Source of the DNA: Streptomyces gelaticus
GTDB lineage: Bacteria; Actinomycetota; Actinomycetes; Streptomycetales; Streptomycetaceae
Length of the DNA stretch: 64,000 bases
Direction: 5' to 3'
NCBI RefSeq assembly: GCF_014649535.1
Contig: NZ_BMTF01000008.1
Span: 124,001-188,000 of the forward strand
Positions 55,818 to 64,000 of this stretch are shown here, in pieces. The notes below the pieces were generated by a model. It saw only the letters and a program-made list of their open reading frames with translations. It had not been told where the DNA came from and made no database searches. Positions within the stretch are counted from its first letter, which is position 1. Every line of letters begins with the position of its first letter. Both the position numbers and the translations under genes were made by a program.

Positions 55818-56702
55818 ATGGCAATCTTCCTCACCAAGGACAGCAAGGTCATCGTCCAGGGGATGACCGGCGCCACCGGCATGAAGCACACCAAGCTCAT
55901 GCTCGGTGACGGCACCAACATCGTCGGCGGCGTGAACCCGCGCAAGGCCGGCACGTCAGTCGACTTCGACGGCACCGAGGTACCCGTCTTCGGGACCGTC
56001 GCCGAGGCGATGGAGAAGACCGGCGCGGACGTGTCCGTCCTCTTCGTGCCGCCGGCCTTCGCGAAGGCCGCCGTCGTCGAGGCGATCGACGCCGAGATCC
56101 CCCTCGCGGTCGTCATCACCGAGGGCATCGCCGTCCACGACTCCGCCGCCTTCTGGGCGTACGCGAGCTCGAAGGGCAACAAGACCCGGATCATCGGCCC
56201 GAACTGCCCCGGCCTGATCACCCCCGGTCAGTCCAACGCCGGCATCATCCCGGGCGACATCACCAAGCCCGGCCGCATCGGTCTCGTGTCCAAGTCCGGC
56301 ACGCTGACCTACCAGATGATGTACGAGCTCCGTGACATCGGCTTCTCGTCCGCCGTCGGCATCGGTGGCGACCCGGTCATCGGCACGACGCACATCGACG
56401 CCCTCGCGGCGTTCGAGGCCGACCCCGAGACCGACCTGATCGTGATGATCGGTGAGATCGGCGGCGACGCCGAGGAGCGTGCGGCCGACTTCATCAAGGC
56501 CAACGTCACCAAGCCGGTCGTCGGCTACGTCGCGGGCTTCACCGCCCCCGAGGGCAAGACCATGGGCCACGCCGGCGCCATCGTCTCCGGCTCCTCCGGT
56601 ACCGCCCAGGCGAAGAAGGAGGCCCTCGAGGCCGCCGGCGTCAAGGTCGGCAAGACGCCGACCGAGACCGCCAAGCTGGCCCGCGAGATCCTCGGCGCCT
56701 GA
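55818..56702 (+). CDS. sucD: Succinyl-CoA synthetase alpha subunit
   Basis: 294 residues. CoA-binding Rossmann domain at about 5-125 ([13 protein letters not shown] and G-G-V-N-P-R-K-A-G), then the ligase domain with phospho-histidine H251 in [10 protein letters not shown], and [10 protein letters not shown]. It forms a heterodimer or tetramer with SucC. Downstream hairpin at 56752-56794 ends the operon. Confidence 0.98.
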   Translation: MAIFLTKDSKVIVQGMTGATGMKHTKLMLGDGTNIVGGVNPRKAGTSVDFDGTEVPVFGTVAEAMEKTGADVSVLFVPPAFAKAAVVEAIDAEIPLAVVITEGIAVHDSAAFWAYASSKGNKTRIIGPNCPGLITPGQSNAGIIPGDITKPGRIGLVSKSGTLTYQMMYELRDIGFSSAVGIGGDPVIGTTHIDALAAFEADPETDLIVMIGEIGGDAEERAADFIKANVTKPVVGYVAGFTAPEGKTMGHAGAIVSGSSGTAQAKKEALEAAGVKVGKTPTETAKLAREILGA

Positions 56703-56751
56703 TCGCTCCACCACACCGGAGCAGCACCGCAGTATCGCGGCACCGCACAGA

Positions 56752-56794
56752 CGGCGCGGGTCCGTACCCGATCAAGGGGTACGGGCCCGCGCCG
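56752..56794. terminator. Strong terminator after sucCD
   Basis: An 18-bp stem (56752-56769 with 56777-56794, one G-T pair), a 7-nt loop and TTT on the plus strand. It also lies downstream of the convergent HTH/sigma-like gene. Confidence 0.85.
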
Positions 56795-56841
56795 TTTCTG
56801 CGTGTTTGCCGGCCCCTGCGCGGAACGGTGGACCTCTCCGT

Positions 56842-58200
56842 TCAGCCGGCCTCGGGGACCAGCCGCGCCGGACCCCGTACGAACCCGCCGTGGAGCCTCT
56901 TCTGCAGCTTCAGGTCCTGCGGCGTCAGCTTCTGCGTACCGCCTCGCGGAGGCACCCCGTCGACCTGCTGGGCGGGTGACTCCGGGGTCTCGTACCGCGC
57001 CGGGGCCGTCCCCAGCGTGAACAGCGTCAGGCCGATGATCAGCACCGTGAAGGAGATGGCCGCCCGGGTCCACAGCCGGGCCTTGCGTTCGCTGTCCGTG
57101 CGGACCGTGAGCGGCGAGGGGAGCGAGTCGGAGGGCTGGGCCAGGGCGAGCGCCCCGAGCCGCTCGTTCAGGAGCGCGGACTGCTCGGCGGGCGACGAGG
57201 GCTCCGCCAGCTCGGGCAGCCGCTCGGCGACCGCGGCGCGGGCGTTCATCAGCCGGCCCGCGGCCGCCGGGGTGCTCGCCTCCGTCTCCGCCGCCGTCTC
57301 CGGCAGATCCAGGCCGACACCGTCGTAGAGCAGCAGGGTGCGGCGGTACGAGGGCGGCAGTGCGAGCATCGCGTCGAGCAGGGCGCGCGGCCCCGGCTCG
57401 GCCGGCGGCGGGTCGAGCCGGCGGTGGGAGCGCCGCAGGCGGTGCCACGGCGACGTGGCGTACTCGTACGCGGCGGCCCGCACCCAGCCCACCGGGTCCC
57501 GGTCCACCGCGACCTCGGGCCAGCGCTCCCAGGCCAGCGCGAAGGCCCGTGCGACCGACTCCCGGGAGAGGTTCCGGCGCCCGGTCAGCAGAAAGGTCTG
57601 CCGGAAAAGGGCGGCGGCGGAGTGCTTGTACAGGGCATCGAACGCCTCGGCGGGGGAGGGCCCGGCGGCTTCGGTCCCGGAGGCCGGCCCGGGTGTCGCG
57701 GATACGTCATTGGAGGTGGGGACCGGTCCGGGCGTCGTGGACGCGCCGGGGGTGCCGGGCAGATCGGGGGTGGTGCCGGGCTCGGTCGGGGCCATGGCGG
57801 TGCTCCCGGTGGCTTCGACGGGGGTCGGCGGACGCGACGGCGGTTTTGTGGACGTCACCGGCCTGGAAAGCCTGGCGACCGTCGTGGGCGCCGCAGGGCG
57901 GGCCGCACGCTTGACGGCGGCTTTCGGCCGGGTGTTCGGAGCGGCCGGTTCGGTCCGGGCGCTCGGCGATGTGGCCTGCCGGCTCGTCCGGCCGTCGTTG
58001 ATCAGCCTGGCGTACGCCTCGCGTTTCCGCCCCCGGGGCGTGGTGCGGCCGGCCTCCCAGGACCGGACCGTGGCGCGGGTGACGCCCACCACCGTCGCGA
58101 CCTGCTCTTCACTCAGTGACTTCGCCTCACGCAGCCTGCGTCGCTCCTCGGGGGAGGGGAGCGGGTGGGGAGAGGCCATATCGGTGGGGCCCTGCGTCAT
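56842..58200 (-). CDS. HTH / sigma-70-like / transmembrane fusion protein
   Basis: About 452 residues from the ATG at 58200. An N-terminal XRE-type HTH (about 15-65: S-E-E-Q-V-A-T-V-V-G-V-T-R-A-T-V-R-S-W-E-A-G) is followed by a Pro/Thr/Ser-rich linker (about 70-180). The middle domain (about 185-345) looks like an ECF sigma factor: A-F-D-A-L-Y-x-x-x-A-x-x-L-F-R-Q-T-F-L-L-T-G-R, E-S-V-A-R-A-F-A-L-A-W-E-R-W, and L-P-P-S-Y-R-R-T-L-L-L-Y-D-G-V-G-L-D-L-P-E-T-A-A. A membrane helix follows (about 383-405), then a short external tail. Region 4 lacks a clear second HTH helix. It could be a membrane-held regulator; no proven homolog is known to me. Confidence 0.8.
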   Translation of the reverse strand: MTQGPTDMASPHPLPSPEERRRLREAKSLSEEQVATVVGVTRATVRSWEAGRTTPRGRKREAYARLINDGRTSRQATSPSARTEPAAPNTRPKAAVKRAARPAAPTTVARLSRPVTSTKPPSRPPTPVEATGSTAMAPTEPGTTPDLPGTPGASTTPGPVPTSNDVSATPGPASGTEAAGPSPAEAFDALYKHSAAALFRQTFLLTGRRNLSRESVARAFALAWERWPEVAVDRDPVGWVRAAAYEYATSPWHRLRRSHRRLDPPPAEPGPRALLDAMLALPPSYRRTLLLYDGVGLDLPETAAETEASTPAAAGRLMNARAAVAERLPELAEPSSPAEQSALLNERLGALALAQPSDSLPSPLTVRTDSERKARLWTRAAISFTVLIIGLTLFTLGTAPARYETPESPAQQVDGVPPRGGTQKLTPQDLKLQKRLHGGFVRGPARLVPEAG

Positions 58201-58316
58201 GAAGGACCCCCCACAGGGCTGCACCGGGTAGAAAAGTACATAAATGCATATTGAGCGACACAGCGGCCATTCGCCTGTTACGCGGAATAAGTGTGTGTCG
58301 TTGGGAGCATGGCCCG

Positions 58317-59936
58317 ATGACCCAAGCGACCGAAGGCAGCCCGTCGTTGTCGGCAGAGCAGAGCCGCTCCGCTGTACTGGCCCTCGCCCTCCTGCGTGGA
58401 GCAGTTGCGGCCGGGCTCGGACTGGGCTCCATGGCCGTCCTCGTCCTGGCGCTGTGGATCAGCTCCCCGGCCTCCGGCAGCAACCCCGGCGGCGCGCTCC
58501 ACGCGGCGGCCGGGCTCTGGCTGCTCGCCCACGGCGCCGAACTGATCAGGCCCGACACGCTCAGCGGGGTCCCCGCCCCGGTGGGCCTCGTGCCGCTGCT
58601 GCTCACCGTGGTCCCGGTGTGGCTGGTGCACCGGGCGGCACGGGACGTCCTGGTGCCGGAGGAGGGGCGCCCGGTGCCTTCCGCGATGGGCGCGTTCGCC
58701 ATGGTCGTCGGCGGATATCTGCTGGTCGGAGCCGTTGTCGCGTACTACGGGAGGGGCGGCTCACCGGCCGTGCACCCGCCGCCGCTGCTCTTCCCGCCGG
58801 CCGTCGTGGTGGCGGGTGCGGCGGCGGCCGGGGTCTGGACGGCGGCCGGGCGGCCGGTCGGGCCGCCGCCGTCCTGGGCGCCGGTGAGCCTGCACGAGGC
58901 GCTGGCGCGCGGCCGGTTCAGGGAGCGCGCGGGGACGGTGTGGCGGTCGGCGGCGGCCGGGGTGACGGTGCTGCTCGGCGGCGGGGCACTGCTCGTCGCG
59001 GTGGGGCTGGTGTGGCATGCGCACTCCGCCCAGCAGTCGTTCGTCCAGCTCTCCGGCGACTGGGCGGGCCGGGCCGCGGTGCTCCTGCTCGCGCTGGTGC
59101 TGGTGCCGAACGCGGCGGTATGGGGAGCGGCGTACGGGCTGGGGCCGGGTTTCGCCCTCGGTACGGCGTCCACGGTCACCCCGATCGCCTTCACGGGGCG
59201 TCCGGCGCTGCCCCGCTTCCCGTTGCTGGCCGCGGTGCCCGCCGAGGGCCCGGGAACGGTCCTGAACTGGTCGGCCGTCGCGGTGCCGGTCGCGGCCGGG
59301 GTGACGGTCGCCTGGTTCACGGTACGGCGGGCCGCGCCCCCGAATGCCGTACGCGAGGAGGCGTGGAGCCTGCGGGAGACCGCGCTGGCGGCCGCGCTGG
59401 GTGCGGTGGGGTGCGGGGCCGGTACGGCGGTGCTGGCGGCGGCGGCCGGGGGTCCGCTCGGCACCCGGGCGCTGGCGGAGTTCGGGCCGGTGTGGTGGCT
59501 CACGGGTGCGGCGGCGCTGCTGTGGACGGCGCTGATCGGCGTCCCCGGGGCGCTGCTGCTGAGGGCCTGGCGGCTGCGGGAGCCCGGCGAGGGCGCATGG
59601 TGGCGGCGAGCGGACGCGGTAGGGGCACAGGAGCCGGAAGCGGCGTACGTCGCCGGGGCCCCGGGCGTCGTGGCGGCATCGGGGAAGGCCTTGGAGCCGG
59701 AGCGGGCGCCGGGGGACGAGCCAGCGCGCCGGCCCGTGGTCTCCCCGGCGGGCGGCGCCGCCTCTGTACCCGCCCCGGCGCCCGTGCCGCCCGCCGCCCG
59801 TGTCTCCGTCCCGGAGGAGGACGAGGACTTCGCGCCGTACGACTTCCTGCCGACCGACCCCTGGCACGAGCGGACGGCCCGGCCGAACGAGGCCGGGCCG
59901 TCCGGGACACAGGACTCCGGTCGCGGCACTAGCTAG
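58317..59936 (+). CDS. DUF6350 family multi-pass membrane protein
   Basis: About 539 residues. Ten to twelve transmembrane helices span roughly residues 20-440, rich in Ala, Val, Gly and Leu, with the [16 protein letters not shown] segment of the DUF6350 family. The C-terminal ~100 residues are Pro/Glu/Ala-rich and cytosolic. The ATG at 58317 follows GGGAG with 10-bp spacing. Its stop shares a CTAG with the convergent gene. In Streptomyces it lies just upstream of the purN region. Function unknown. Confidence 0.85.
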   Translation: MTQATEGSPSLSAEQSRSAVLALALLRGAVAAGLGLGSMAVLVLALWISSPASGSNPGGALHAAAGLWLLAHGAELIRPDTLSGVPAPVGLVPLLLTVVPVWLVHRAARDVLVPEEGRPVPSAMGAFAMVVGGYLLVGAVVAYYGRGGSPAVHPPPLLFPPAVVVAGAAAAGVWTAAGRPVGPPPSWAPVSLHEALARGRFRERAGTVWRSAAAGVTVLLGGGALLVAVGLVWHAHSAQQSFVQLSGDWAGRAAVLLLALVLVPNAAVWGAAYGLGPGFALGTASTVTPIAFTGRPALPRFPLLAAVPAEGPGTVLNWSAVAVPVAAGVTVAWFTVRRAAPPNAVREEAWSLRETALAAALGAVGCGAGTAVLAAAAGGPLGTRALAEFGPVWWLTGAAALLWTALIGVPGALLLRAWRLREPGEGAWWRRADAVGAQEPEAAYVAGAPGVVAASGKALEPERAPGDEPARRPVVSPAGGAASVPAPAPVPPAARVSVPEEDEDFAPYDFLPTDPWHERTARPNEAGPSGTQDSGRGTS

Positions 59937-60826
59937 TTCTTGACGCCGAAGAAGGGCTCCAGCGGCTTCGGCAGCTGGTCGTTGCAGGCCACCTGGCCGG
60001 CCTTGGTCAGGGCGTCGTTCACGCAGGTGTAGTAGTCGCGGTAGACCAGCTGCACCGTGAACGTCGTCGCGACGATCGAGAGCGCGATCAGCGCCGTCAC
60101 CAGACCGCTGACCGCGGCCGTGGTCTGCTGCCTGCCGCCGCTCGGGGCCGCGGGGGTGTTGGGCGCAGGGATGGAACCGGACGTCCGGGCCGGGCCCGGC
60201 ACCTGGCCGGAGCCGTCGGTCGCCGCTGCGGACGCACCCTTCGGCTTCGCCCGGAGCGAGCTGATCGCCCAGTACACGGCGAGTGCGCCGAGCAGCAGCG
60301 CGATCTCCGGGAAGTCGAAGAGCGCGAAGAAGAAGGCCCACATGCCGGCGAGCAGTGCGTAGCGCGCGCGGCGCTGGGCGGGGTCGGTCGGGTCCCAGCG
60401 CAGCCCGCCGGGGCCGCCCTCGGGTCCGCCCTGGCCGTTCGACCCGCCCTGGCCTCCGGGTCGGCCGCCGAAGCCGCCGCTCTGGCGGCCGGGCTGCCGG
60501 CTGCTCCACTGGCCGCCCCACACCGGCCGGTCGCCGGAGGAGCCGCCCTCGGGGGAGTCACCGCCGTTTCCGTTGCCCTGGCCGTCGTCGTTCCCGGTGT
60601 TCGCGGGGTGGCGGGGCTGCCAGGGCTGGTCGGGCCGGTTCTCGGGCGGCGCGGCGAACGGGTTGTCGTCCGCCCGGCCGGAGGAGCCCGGCGCGCCGGA
60701 GGAGCCGGCGGCGGGAGAGGAGGAAGAAGAGGGGGAGCCCGTGGGGGACTGGCGTTCCCGCATCAGCAGTGAGGTCCGCTCGGGCAGCGGCTGGCGGAAG
60801 GCGGTGCGGCGGCGTCGGTCCGGCAT
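59933..60826 (-). CDS. Membrane protein with Gly/Pro/Ser-rich N-terminus
   Basis: 297 residues. The first ~145 residues are Gly/Pro/Ser/Asn/Gln-rich low complexity. Two or three hydrophobic segments follow: about 153-172 with [11 protein letters not shown], 175-192, and 242-264. The C-terminal tail has two cysteines (Y-T-C-V-N-D-A and V-A-C-N-D-Q), likely outside the membrane and able to form a disulfide. No known family motif. ATG at 60826; an internal ATG at 60763 is possible. It overlaps DUF6350 by 4 bp at the stops. Confidence 0.75.
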   Translation of the reverse strand: MPDRRRRTAFRQPLPERTSLLMRERQSPTGSPSSSSSPAAGSSGAPGSSGRADDNPFAAPPENRPDQPWQPRHPANTGNDDGQGNGNGGDSPEGGSSGDRPVWGGQWSSRQPGRQSGGFGGRPGGQGGSNGQGGPEGGPGGLRWDPTDPAQRRARYALLAGMWAFFFALFDFPEIALLLGALAVYWAISSLRAKPKGASAAATDGSGQVPGPARTSGSIPAPNTPAAPSGGRQQTTAAVSGLVTALIALSIVATTFTVQLVYRDYYTCVNDALTKAGQVACNDQLPKPLEPFFGVKN

Positions 60827-61143
60827 GTGGTGAACGTCTTCCCCATCTCGTCATTTCCGCCCTGCGGACGGTTCGCTGTCCCCTGACGCTACCTCCCGGT
60901 CAGGAGGGGCCGAAAGCGGGGAGCGGGGCTCGAACGGCCGATGTCCGTCACCCGGCCCGCTCCTTCTGCCCGGAGCGGGCCGCCGGCCGCCCACCCCCGT
61001 CCCGTGGGAGTCCCCCGAGGTGCCGGTATCGTTGCTGACGGTCGGCTGGTTCGTAGAGTTCCCCGTATCGAGGGGCTCAGTTCTTTCGTACGACCGTACA
61101 AATCAGCGCCGCTCTGCTTCACCACGCGAGAAAGGGCCCAGCC
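60827..61143. other. Upstream region of purN
   Basis: These 317 bases hold the divergent upstream regions. A promoter-like pair is TTGCTG (61032-61037) / TAGAGT (61054-61059), spacer 16. A hairpin GAG-TT-CCCC / GGGG-CTC lies at 61056-61078. I looked for a purine, PRPP or ZTP riboswitch core and found none. Confidence 0.5.
61032..61059 (+). promoter_or_regulatory. Candidate purNH promoter
   Basis: TTGCTG at 61032-61037 and TAGAGT at 61054-61059, spacer 16 bp, resemble a principal-sigma promoter. Predicted start near 61066, 78 nt before purN. Confidence 0.4.
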
Positions 61144-61800
61144 GTGGCCTCCCCGCCCCCCTCCACCGCCCCGGCACGCCTGGTCGTGCTGGTCTCCGGT
61201 TCGGGTACGAACCTCCAAGCCCTGCTCGACGCCATCGGTGACGACCCCGAGGGCTTCGGCGCACAGATCGTCGCGGTCGGCGCCGACCGCTCCGGCATCG
61301 CCGGCCTGGAACGGGCGGAGCGCGCCGGACTGCCGACCTTCGTGTGCAGGGTCAAGGACCACGCCACCCGCGAGGAATGGGACGCGGCACTCGCCGCCGA
61401 GACGGCCGGGTACCACCCGGACCTCGTGGTGTCCGCGGGGTTCATGAAGATCGTGGGCAAGGAGTTCCTCGCCCGGTTCGGCGGCCGGTTCATCAACACC
61501 CACCCCGCCCTGCTCCCCAGCTTTCCCGGTGCCCACGGGGTGCGCGACGCACTCGCGTACGGCGTGAAGGTCACCGGGTGCACCGTCCACTTCGTCGACG
61601 ACGGCGTCGACACCGGTCCGATCATCGCGCAGGGCGTGGTCGAGGTGACCGAGGAGGACACGGCGGAGGGCGAAGCCGCTCTCCACGAACGCATCAAGGA
61701 AATCGAGCGCAAGCTGCTCGTCGAGGCCGTGCGGCGGCTCGCCCGCGACGGCTATCGCATTGAGGGACGAAAGGTTCATCTCGGTCATGTCGGTGAATAA
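61144..61800 (+). CDS. purN: Phosphoribosylglycinamide formyltransferase
   Basis: 218 residues from a GTG. PurN transfers a formyl group from 10-formyl-THF to GAR in purine synthesis. The N-terminal V-S-G-S-G-T-N-L-Q binds the substrate phosphate. Catalytic residues are N118 and H120 ([11 protein letters not shown]) and D156 (D-D-G-V-D-T-G-P). The last 14 bp overlap purH, so the two are translationally coupled. Confidence 0.97.
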   Translation: MASPPPSTAPARLVVLVSGSGTNLQALLDAIGDDPEGFGAQIVAVGADRSGIAGLERAERAGLPTFVCRVKDHATREEWDAALAAETAGYHPDLVVSAGFMKIVGKEFLARFGGRFINTHPALLPSFPGAHGVRDALAYGVKVTGCTVHFVDDGVDTGPIIAQGVVEVTEEDTAEGEAALHERIKEIERKLLVEAVRRLARDGYRIEGRKVHLGHVGE

Positions 61801-63340
61801 GCCCATCCGTCGCGCCCTGGTCAGTGTCTACGACAAGACGGGGCTGGAGGACCTCGCCCGCGGTCTGCACGAGGCGGGTGTCGAGCTGGTCTCCACCGGC
61901 TCCACCGCCGGGAGGATCGCCGCCGCCGGAGTCCCGGTCACCAAGGTCGAGGAGCTCACCGGCTTCCCCGAGTGCCTCGACGGCCGCGTCAAGACGCTGC
62001 ACCCGCGCGTGCACGCCGGCATCCTCGCCGACCTCCGCCTCGACGCGCACCGCGAGCAGCTCGCCGAGCTGGGCGTGGAGCCGTTCGACCTGGTGGTCGT
62101 CAACCTCTACCCGTTCAAGGAGACCGTCGCCTCCGGCGCCTTGGCCGACGAGTGCGTGGAGCAGATCGACATCGGCGGCCCGTCCATGGTCCGCGCCGCC
62201 GCCAAGAACCACCCCTCCGTGGCGGTCGTCACCAGCCCCGAGCGGTACGCCGACGTCCTCGCCGCGGTCAAGGCGGGCGGCTTCGACCTGACCGCCCGCA
62301 AGCGCCTGGCCGCCGAGGCGTTCCAGCACACCGCCGCGTACGACGTGGCCGTGGCCTCCTGGTTCGCCGACGACTACGCCGCCGCCGACGACTCGGGCTT
62401 CCCCGACTTCTTCGGTACGACTTACGAGCGCAAGAACGTCCTGCGCTACGGCGAGAACCCGCACCAGCCCGCCGCGCTCTACACCTCCGGCACCGGCGGC
62501 CTGGCCGAGGCGGAGCAGCTGCACGGCAAGGAGATGTCGTACAACAACTACACGGACACCGACGCCGCGCGCCGGGCCGCGTACGACCACGCCGAGCCGT
62601 GCGTCGCGATCATCAAACACGCCAACCCGTGCGGCATCGCGATCGCCGACGACGTCGCCGAGGCGCACCGCAACGCGCACGCCTGCGACCCGCTGTCGGC
62701 CTTCGGCGGTGTCATCGCCGTCAACCGTCCGGTGACCGTCGCCATGGCCGAGCAGGTTGCGGAGATCTTCACCGAGGTCGTCGTCGCCCCGGCGTACGAG
62801 GACGGCGCGGTCGAGATCCTGGCCCGCAAGAAGAACATCCGCGTGCTGCGCTGCCCCGACGCCCCGACCGCCCCGGTCGAGGTCAAGCCGATCGACGGCG
62901 GTGCGCTGCTCCAGGTCACCGACCGCCTCCAGGCCGAGGGCGACGACCCGGCCAACTGGACCCTCGCCACCGGTGAGGCCTTGTCCGCGGACGAGCTGAA
63001 GGAACTCGCCTTCGCGTGGAAGGCATGCCGCGCGGTCAAGTCCAACGCGATCCTGCTCGCCAAGGGCGGCGCCTCGGTCGGCGTCGGCATGGGTCAGGTC
63101 AACCGCGTCGACTCCGCGAAGCTGGCCGTCGAGCGGGCGGGCGAGGAGCGTGCCCGCGGCGCGTACGCCGCCTCCGACGCGTTCTTCCCGTTCCCGGACG
63201 GCCTGGAGATCCTGACCGCCGCGGGCGTCAAGGCCGTGGTCCAGCCGGGCGGTTCGGTCCGTGACGAGCTGGTCGTCGAGGCCGCGGAGAAGGCGGGCGT
63301 GACGATGTACTTCACGGGTACGCGGCACTTCTTCCACTGA
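61787..63340 (+). CDS. purH: Bifunctional AICAR formyltransferase / IMP cyclohydrolase
   Basis: 517 residues from the ATG at 61787. The N-terminal IMP cyclohydrolase domain (about 1-190) opens [11 protein letters not shown] and contains K-T-L-H-P-R. The C-terminal AICAR transformylase has Y-G-E-N-P-H-Q, K-H-x-N-P-C-G and S-G-type loops, ending F-T-G-x-R-H-F. It performs the last two steps to IMP. Operon with purN; terminator follows at 63354-63391. Confidence 0.98.
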   Translation: MSVNKPIRRALVSVYDKTGLEDLARGLHEAGVELVSTGSTAGRIAAAGVPVTKVEELTGFPECLDGRVKTLHPRVHAGILADLRLDAHREQLAELGVEPFDLVVVNLYPFKETVASGALADECVEQIDIGGPSMVRAAAKNHPSVAVVTSPERYADVLAAVKAGGFDLTARKRLAAEAFQHTAAYDVAVASWFADDYAAADDSGFPDFFGTTYERKNVLRYGENPHQPAALYTSGTGGLAEAEQLHGKEMSYNNYTDTDAARRAAYDHAEPCVAIIKHANPCGIAIADDVAEAHRNAHACDPLSAFGGVIAVNRPVTVAMAEQVAEIFTEVVVAPAYEDGAVEILARKKNIRVLRCPDAPTAPVEVKPIDGGALLQVTDRLQAEGDDPANWTLATGEALSADELKELAFAWKACRAVKSNAILLAKGGASVGVGMGQVNRVDSAKLAVERAGEERARGAYAASDAFFPFPDGLEILTAAGVKAVVQPGGSVRDELVVEAAEKAGVTMYFTGTRHFFH

Positions 63341-63353
63341 CCGTTCCCCAGCG

Positions 63354-63391
63354 CGAAGGGCCGGAACTCCTCGCGGAGTTCCGGCCCTTCG
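63354..63391. terminator. Strong bidirectional terminator after purH
   Basis: A perfect 17-bp stem (63354-63370 with 63375-63391) with TCGC loop, between convergent genes. Confidence 0.88.
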
Positions 63392-63409
63392 TGTCGTGCG
63401 CGGTGCGTG

Positions 63410-64000
63410 TTACTTCTTGATCACCAGGGTGCCGGCGGCGCGGTCGTGCCAGCCCTGGAGCTTCCCGGAGTTGTCGAAGAACGGCGAGAGGTAGACCAGG
63501 AGCGCGCCGATGTAGCAGAGGAACACGCCGACGATCGGGATGATCCAGCGGATGAACCCGCCGCCGAGGCCCGGGTTCAGGCCGGTGTTCTCCTTGACGA
63601 CCTTCAGGCCGAGGGCCATCTTGCCGACGGTCGCGCCGAGCAGCGAGATCATCAGCCACTCGTAGAGCAGCGTGATCAGACCGAAGACCAGGATCATGCC
63701 GAGCATGGTGGCGATGAAGCCGCTGCTGGCCTCGTTCACACAGGACTGGTAGCCCGGGTCCAGGGAGGAGCCGCACTCGTCGACGCTGTCCGCGACGCCC
63801 ATCGCGCCGGCGATGCCGATCGCGCTGAAGATGGCGTAGACGACGCCGATGACCACCGCGTCGATGCAGCGCGCGCCGAGGCGGCGGCCCATCGAGGCGA
63901 CCTGGACGGTGCCCAGGACCGGGACGTTGATGTAGCCGTTGTTGGCCTGGAGGGTGCCCGGTGCCTGCTGCGGGTAGCCGGAACCCGGCTGTCCCTGCGG
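63410..64000 (-). CDS. RDD family membrane protein, 5' end beyond window
   Basis: The frame is open to the window edge; about 196 codons are visible. The visible N-terminal part is Pro/Gln/Gly-rich (G-S-G-Y-P-Q-Q-A-P-G). The RDD domain begins at R-R-L-G-A-R-C-I-D-A-V-V-I-G, then three hydrophobic segments, the conserved G-A-T-V-G-K-M-A-L-G-L-K-V-V and the C-terminal W-H-D-R-A-A-G-T-L-V. RDD proteins have been linked to ion exchange or membrane-protein quality control; this one is not characterised. Two cysteines in the first external loop could pair. Confidence 0.9.
   Translation of the reverse strand, partial: PQGQPGSGYPQQAPGTLQANNGYINVPVLGTVQVASMGRRLGARCIDAVVIGVVYAIFSAIGIAGAMGVADSVDECGSSLDPGYQSCVNEASSGFIATMLGMILVFGLITLLYEWLMISLLGATVGKMALGLKVVKENTGLNPGLGGGFIRWIIPIVGVFLCYIGALLVYLSPFFDNSGKLQGWHDRAAGTLVIKK

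Noticed and set aside
60827..61143. Purine-related riboswitch upstream of purN
   Set aside because: No recognisable ZTP, purine or PRPP aptamer core; only a candidate promoter and a bulged hairpin.

Overview
The window is chromosomal DNA of a Streptomyces or very close relative. The evidence is a very high G+C content, GTG and TTG starts, strong GC bias at third codon positions, and a gene order matching the Streptomyces core: whiD-bldM-shbA-guaB-guaB3, a Ser/Thr kinase cluster, guaA, icmB, a MoxR/VWA block, sucCD and purNH. From memory this corresponds to roughly SCO4765-SCO4815 of S. coelicolor; I could not run an alignment. I see no prophage, insertion sequence, CRISPR array, rRNA or tRNA. 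Codon use is uniform, so this is core genome and not an island.

Layout. 1-3.7 kb: end of a secreted beta-helix protein, an SDR oxidoreductase, a MOSC protein and a LysR regulator. 3.7-8.9 kb: developmental regulators whiD and bldM (divergent, with a recognisable sigma-BldN promoter), the ECF sigma factor ShbA/SigD, then guaB and guaB3. 8.9-14 kb: a small membrane protein, a nucleotide-sugar dehydrogenase lacking its catalytic cysteine, glpD and a secreted serine hydrolase. 14-21 kb: three receptor-like kinase genes, the middle one a degenerate pseudokinase. 21-26 kb: succinic semialdehyde dehydrogenase, a GMC oxidoreductase and an LAETG surface protein. 26-28.5 kb: chorismate mutase behind an apparent aromatic leader peptide and attenuator, then guaA. 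28.6-36.6 kb: Uma2 protein, class II aldolase, membrane proteins, DoxX, a divergent PspC / PspC-histidine kinase / response regulator group, and a GNAT. 36.7-45.4 kb: two NlpC/P60 hydrolases (one behind a c-di-AMP riboswitch), the PcrA helicase, an M23 peptidase and a lipase-like hydrolase. 45.7-54.4 kb: icmB and a five-gene module (DUF5691, SWIM, MoxR ATPase, DUF5682, VWA). 54.6-64 kb: sucCD, an unusual HTH/sigma-like/membrane fusion, DUF6350, a membrane protein, purN-purH and the start-less end of an RDD protein.

How the genes fit together. Purine synthesis is spread through the window (guaB, guaB3, guaA, purN, purH). Development and envelope work dominate the rest: whiD/bldM/shbA, the kinase cluster, two NlpC/P60 enzymes, an M23 peptidase, PspC signalling and a sortase substrate. 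The most under-explored material is the MoxR-DUF5682-VWA operon with its divergent SWIM-DUF5691 pair, which resembles the uncharacterised yehL-yehM-yehP-yehQ genes of E. coli; the putative Phe/Tyr attenuator of chorismate mutase; and the pseudokinase with a ~310-residue acidic insertion.
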